Assembly: GCA_964442495.1 (NCBI GenBank)
Contig: CAYTZN010000012.1
Coordinates: 1 to 64,000, forward strand
DNA from: CAYTZN01 sp964442495
GTDB lineage: Bacteria; Pseudomonadota; Gammaproteobacteria; Legionellales; Legionellaceae
Direction of reading: 5' to 3'
DNA length: 64,000 nucleotides
In this document: in pieces, positions 62,494-64,000 of the stretch
Layout: every line of letters begins with the position of its first letter
How positions within the stretch are numbered: the first letter of the stretch is position 1
Notes under the pieces: model-generated
What the model was told of the DNA's origin: nothing
Databases searched by the model: none
Seen by the model: only the letters and a program-made list of their open reading frames with translations
Made by a program: the position numbers and the translations under genes

Positions 62494-63990
62494 CTAATAT
62501 TTATAAAAATGACGAATTGAGGTAATTGTCTTCGGGTGAGGTTGGCTACCATTCAATACAGCCATATAACTACGTTTCCAAAAAGGTGTTCTCTGAATAA
62601 AACGCAAACCATCTACATTTAAAACTAACCAGATAACAAGGAATGTAATAAATGCGGTGAGATGCAGTACATTTAAGGGGTGTTCTACTGTTATAACTGA
62701 AGGAATTGCTGCCTCAATCAGATGGATGCTGCATCCATATATTACGCCTGAAAAAACTGCGGCCATGAGCGCTAATATATTCTTTAAAAAAGTTACTTTG
62801 TTTTGTAGCAAGGCATGAGCCACTTGTGTTGAAGCAATAAATGCAAAGCCCACCAAAAAGGCCGTCGTGTTCATTGAAAAAAATGATTTACCACTAAACC
62901 AGGCAAAACTATAGGCTCCTAGTAACCCGTAAGCACACGAGACAATAAAGACACTCAAGGAGCTAGTGCGCCGTTTACCGTCTGCTTTTTTGCTAGCGAC
63001 CGCTGAACCTGCGCTCAAAAAAAGAAAGGCTTTAAATAGACCATGCCATATAAGATGAGCAATAGCCGCAGGAAAAAGACCCAGGCCACATTGAATCATC
63101 ATAAAACCCATTTGACCCATCGTGGAACAAGCTAACATCCGCTTTACATCACTTTGCACAAGCTTCCATAGTGTGCCAAGCATTGCGGAAATGACCCCAA
63201 TAAGAAAAATAAAATTCAGTAGTAAGGTCTCGTCAGCAAGCATGGGAGAAAACCTTACTAAAAGAAACCCACCGCCATTAACTAAACCAGCATGCATGAT
63301 TGCAGAAATAGGCGTAGGTGAATTTAATGAGCTCGTTAACCATCGGTGAAAAGGCCAGAGTGCTGATTGTGTCATTGCCGCAATAATGCATAAAAGAAGT
63401 GCCAGCAAGATGGTAGGAGATTGCGTGGATGTTTGTGTGATAGTTGAAATAGCGAGGCTACCCACCTCAAAATACATCAAAACAATCGCTATCATGAGCA
63501 ACACTGTGCCTCTAAAAAGCGTCTTAAATGCTAGTTTTCCTGAGTAGGCAGCAGCATCCCAATTTTTTTTATGGATCATCAATGATATTAATAAATAATT
63601 ACTGACACACCACGCTGCAACAAACAATAATGCATTGTCAGCAAGCGCCATGAAAACGGCACTACTTGTTATCAAGGACAATTTATAAAAGTAGGGCTTA
63701 AAATTGCGATCACCTGCCATATAACGTATTGAGAATTTATGAACAACCGTGCTCACAAAAAAAACGAGAGAGGTCATCAAAAACCCTAGGCTATCTGCTT
63801 TAAACCCAAAAAAATAAATGGGTGTTTCATCTGCATAACAACACCCAAGTAAAAAGAAGCTCAGTGCTAATCCTACGCTAATTGCTAACGTAGCGAATTG
63901 GGCACCTTTTTGGTGATTTTTATTGAATAAGGCATTTAACATTAATCCAATGAGAGGGATTACCGTAAGAAACATTAATAAATACATCAT
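62494..63990 (-). CDS. dabB: DabB: NuoL/MrpA-like membrane subunit of the DAB complex
   Basis: 498-residue membrane protein with about 13-14 helices, of the proton-conducting antiporter-like family (NADH dehydrogenase subunit L/M, MrpA/D). The core SNYLLISLMIHKK and WPFHRWLTSSLNSPTPISA (split) with HAGLVNGGGF are typical; the conserved Lys and His residues of the ion path lie in these helices. With DabA it forms the energy-coupled CO2 to bicarbonate pump. The start is near the window edge: ATG 63990 or 63987; the frame stays open to base 64000. Directly upstream of dabA. Confidence 0.92.
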   Translation of the reverse strand: MMYLLMFLTVIPLIGLMLNALFNKNHQKGAQFATLAISVGLALSFFLLGCCYADETPIYFFGFKADSLGFLMTSLVFFVSTVVHKFSIRYMAGDRNFKPYFYKLSLITSSAVFMALADNALLFVAAWCVSNYLLISLMIHKKNWDAAAYSGKLAFKTLFRGTVLLMIAIVLMYFEVGSLAISTITQTSTQSPTILLALLLCIIAAMTQSALWPFHRWLTSSLNSPTPISAIMHAGLVNGGGFLLVRFSPMLADETLLLNFIFLIGVISAMLGTLWKLVQSDVKRMLACSTMGQMGFMMIQCGLGLFPAAIAHLIWHGLFKAFLFLSAGSAVASKKADGKRRTSSLSVFIVSCAYGLLGAYSFAWFSGKSFFSMNTTAFLVGFAFIASTQVAHALLQNKVTFLKNILALMAAVFSGVIYGCSIHLIEAAIPSVITVEHPLNVLHLTAFITFLVIWLVLNVDGLRFIQRTPFWKRSYMAVLNGSQPHPKTITSIRHFYKY

Positions 63991-64000
63991 CCTACTATTT

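Noticed and set aside
1..64000. CRISPR arrays, tRNAs, IS elements or prophage
   Set aside because: No regularly spaced direct repeats, cloverleaf-like segments, transposase or phage genes were seen by eye; a tRNAscan or CRISPR search would be needed to exclude small ones.

Overview
The window is a dense, AT-leaning bacterial chromosome segment of core and accessory genes. Gene content (LptD/SurA, FadE, BipA, Hsp33, SmpB, EF-P with EpmB, QueF, AmgK/MurU) indicates a gammaproteobacterium. Several lineage-specific Lys/Glu-rich or two-helix unknown proteins and a DabAB locus next to housekeeping genes fit the Legionellales (Legionella-like). That assignment is inference; no single gene here is diagnostic. 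No tRNA, rRNA, CRISPR array, IS element or prophage was seen. A promoter of stable-RNA type at the extreme left points out of the window.

Layout. 1-7.4 kb: the leftward lptD, surA, pdxA, folA cluster (outer-membrane assembly, PLP and folate), divergent from amgK-murU (MurNAc recycling). 7.4-12 kb: an unknown protein, fadE, an unknown protein and a lone single-domain ChrA. 12-17 kb: ppk1, then divergent epmB/efp with a textbook terminator, then two exported proteins of unknown function. 17-24 kb: a SulP anion transporter, an orphan amino-acid-binding protein, rep, hslO, a palindromic repeat, and a 41-residue proline-rich ORF behind a sigma-S-like -10. 24-30 kb: bipA, nadK, recN, a small outer-membrane protein and a six-cysteine miniprotein with mirror-symmetric cysteine spacing. 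30-41.6 kb: a lipoprotein, the tightly coupled tex-yciA-unknown unit, glmS, smpB/bcp, phoH-like and guaC. 41.6-51.8 kb: accessory genes (two charged unknowns, esterase, GIN-domain lipoprotein, YhiN-type flavoprotein, two-helix membrane protein, lipase, pabC-like, DUF2490, an anchored unknown protein) ending with queF.

51.8-64 kb is the most interesting part: eleven consecutive leftward genes with mostly short gaps. In transcription order they are dabB, dabA, a PII-like protein, a four-CxxC zinc-ribbon protein, a Sua5/YrdC enzyme, a bestrophin, TspO, a TIGR01777 epimerase, ferrochelatase, a FakA-FakB-like fusion and a DUF1295 membrane protein. DabAB makes cytosolic bicarbonate, bestrophins conduct anions including bicarbonate, and Sua5/YrdC consumes bicarbonate. 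The first six genes therefore read as an inorganic-carbon module in what is probably a heterotroph, with a likely regulator and a zinc-ribbon protein of unknown role. TspO and HemH add a porphyrin theme downstream.

Translation starts were moved inward from the longest reading frame for amgK, fadE, bipA, the 218-residue OMP, glmS, smpB, bcp, yhiN, the pabC-like gene, the 172-residue unknown and DUF1295, for reasons given in each entry.
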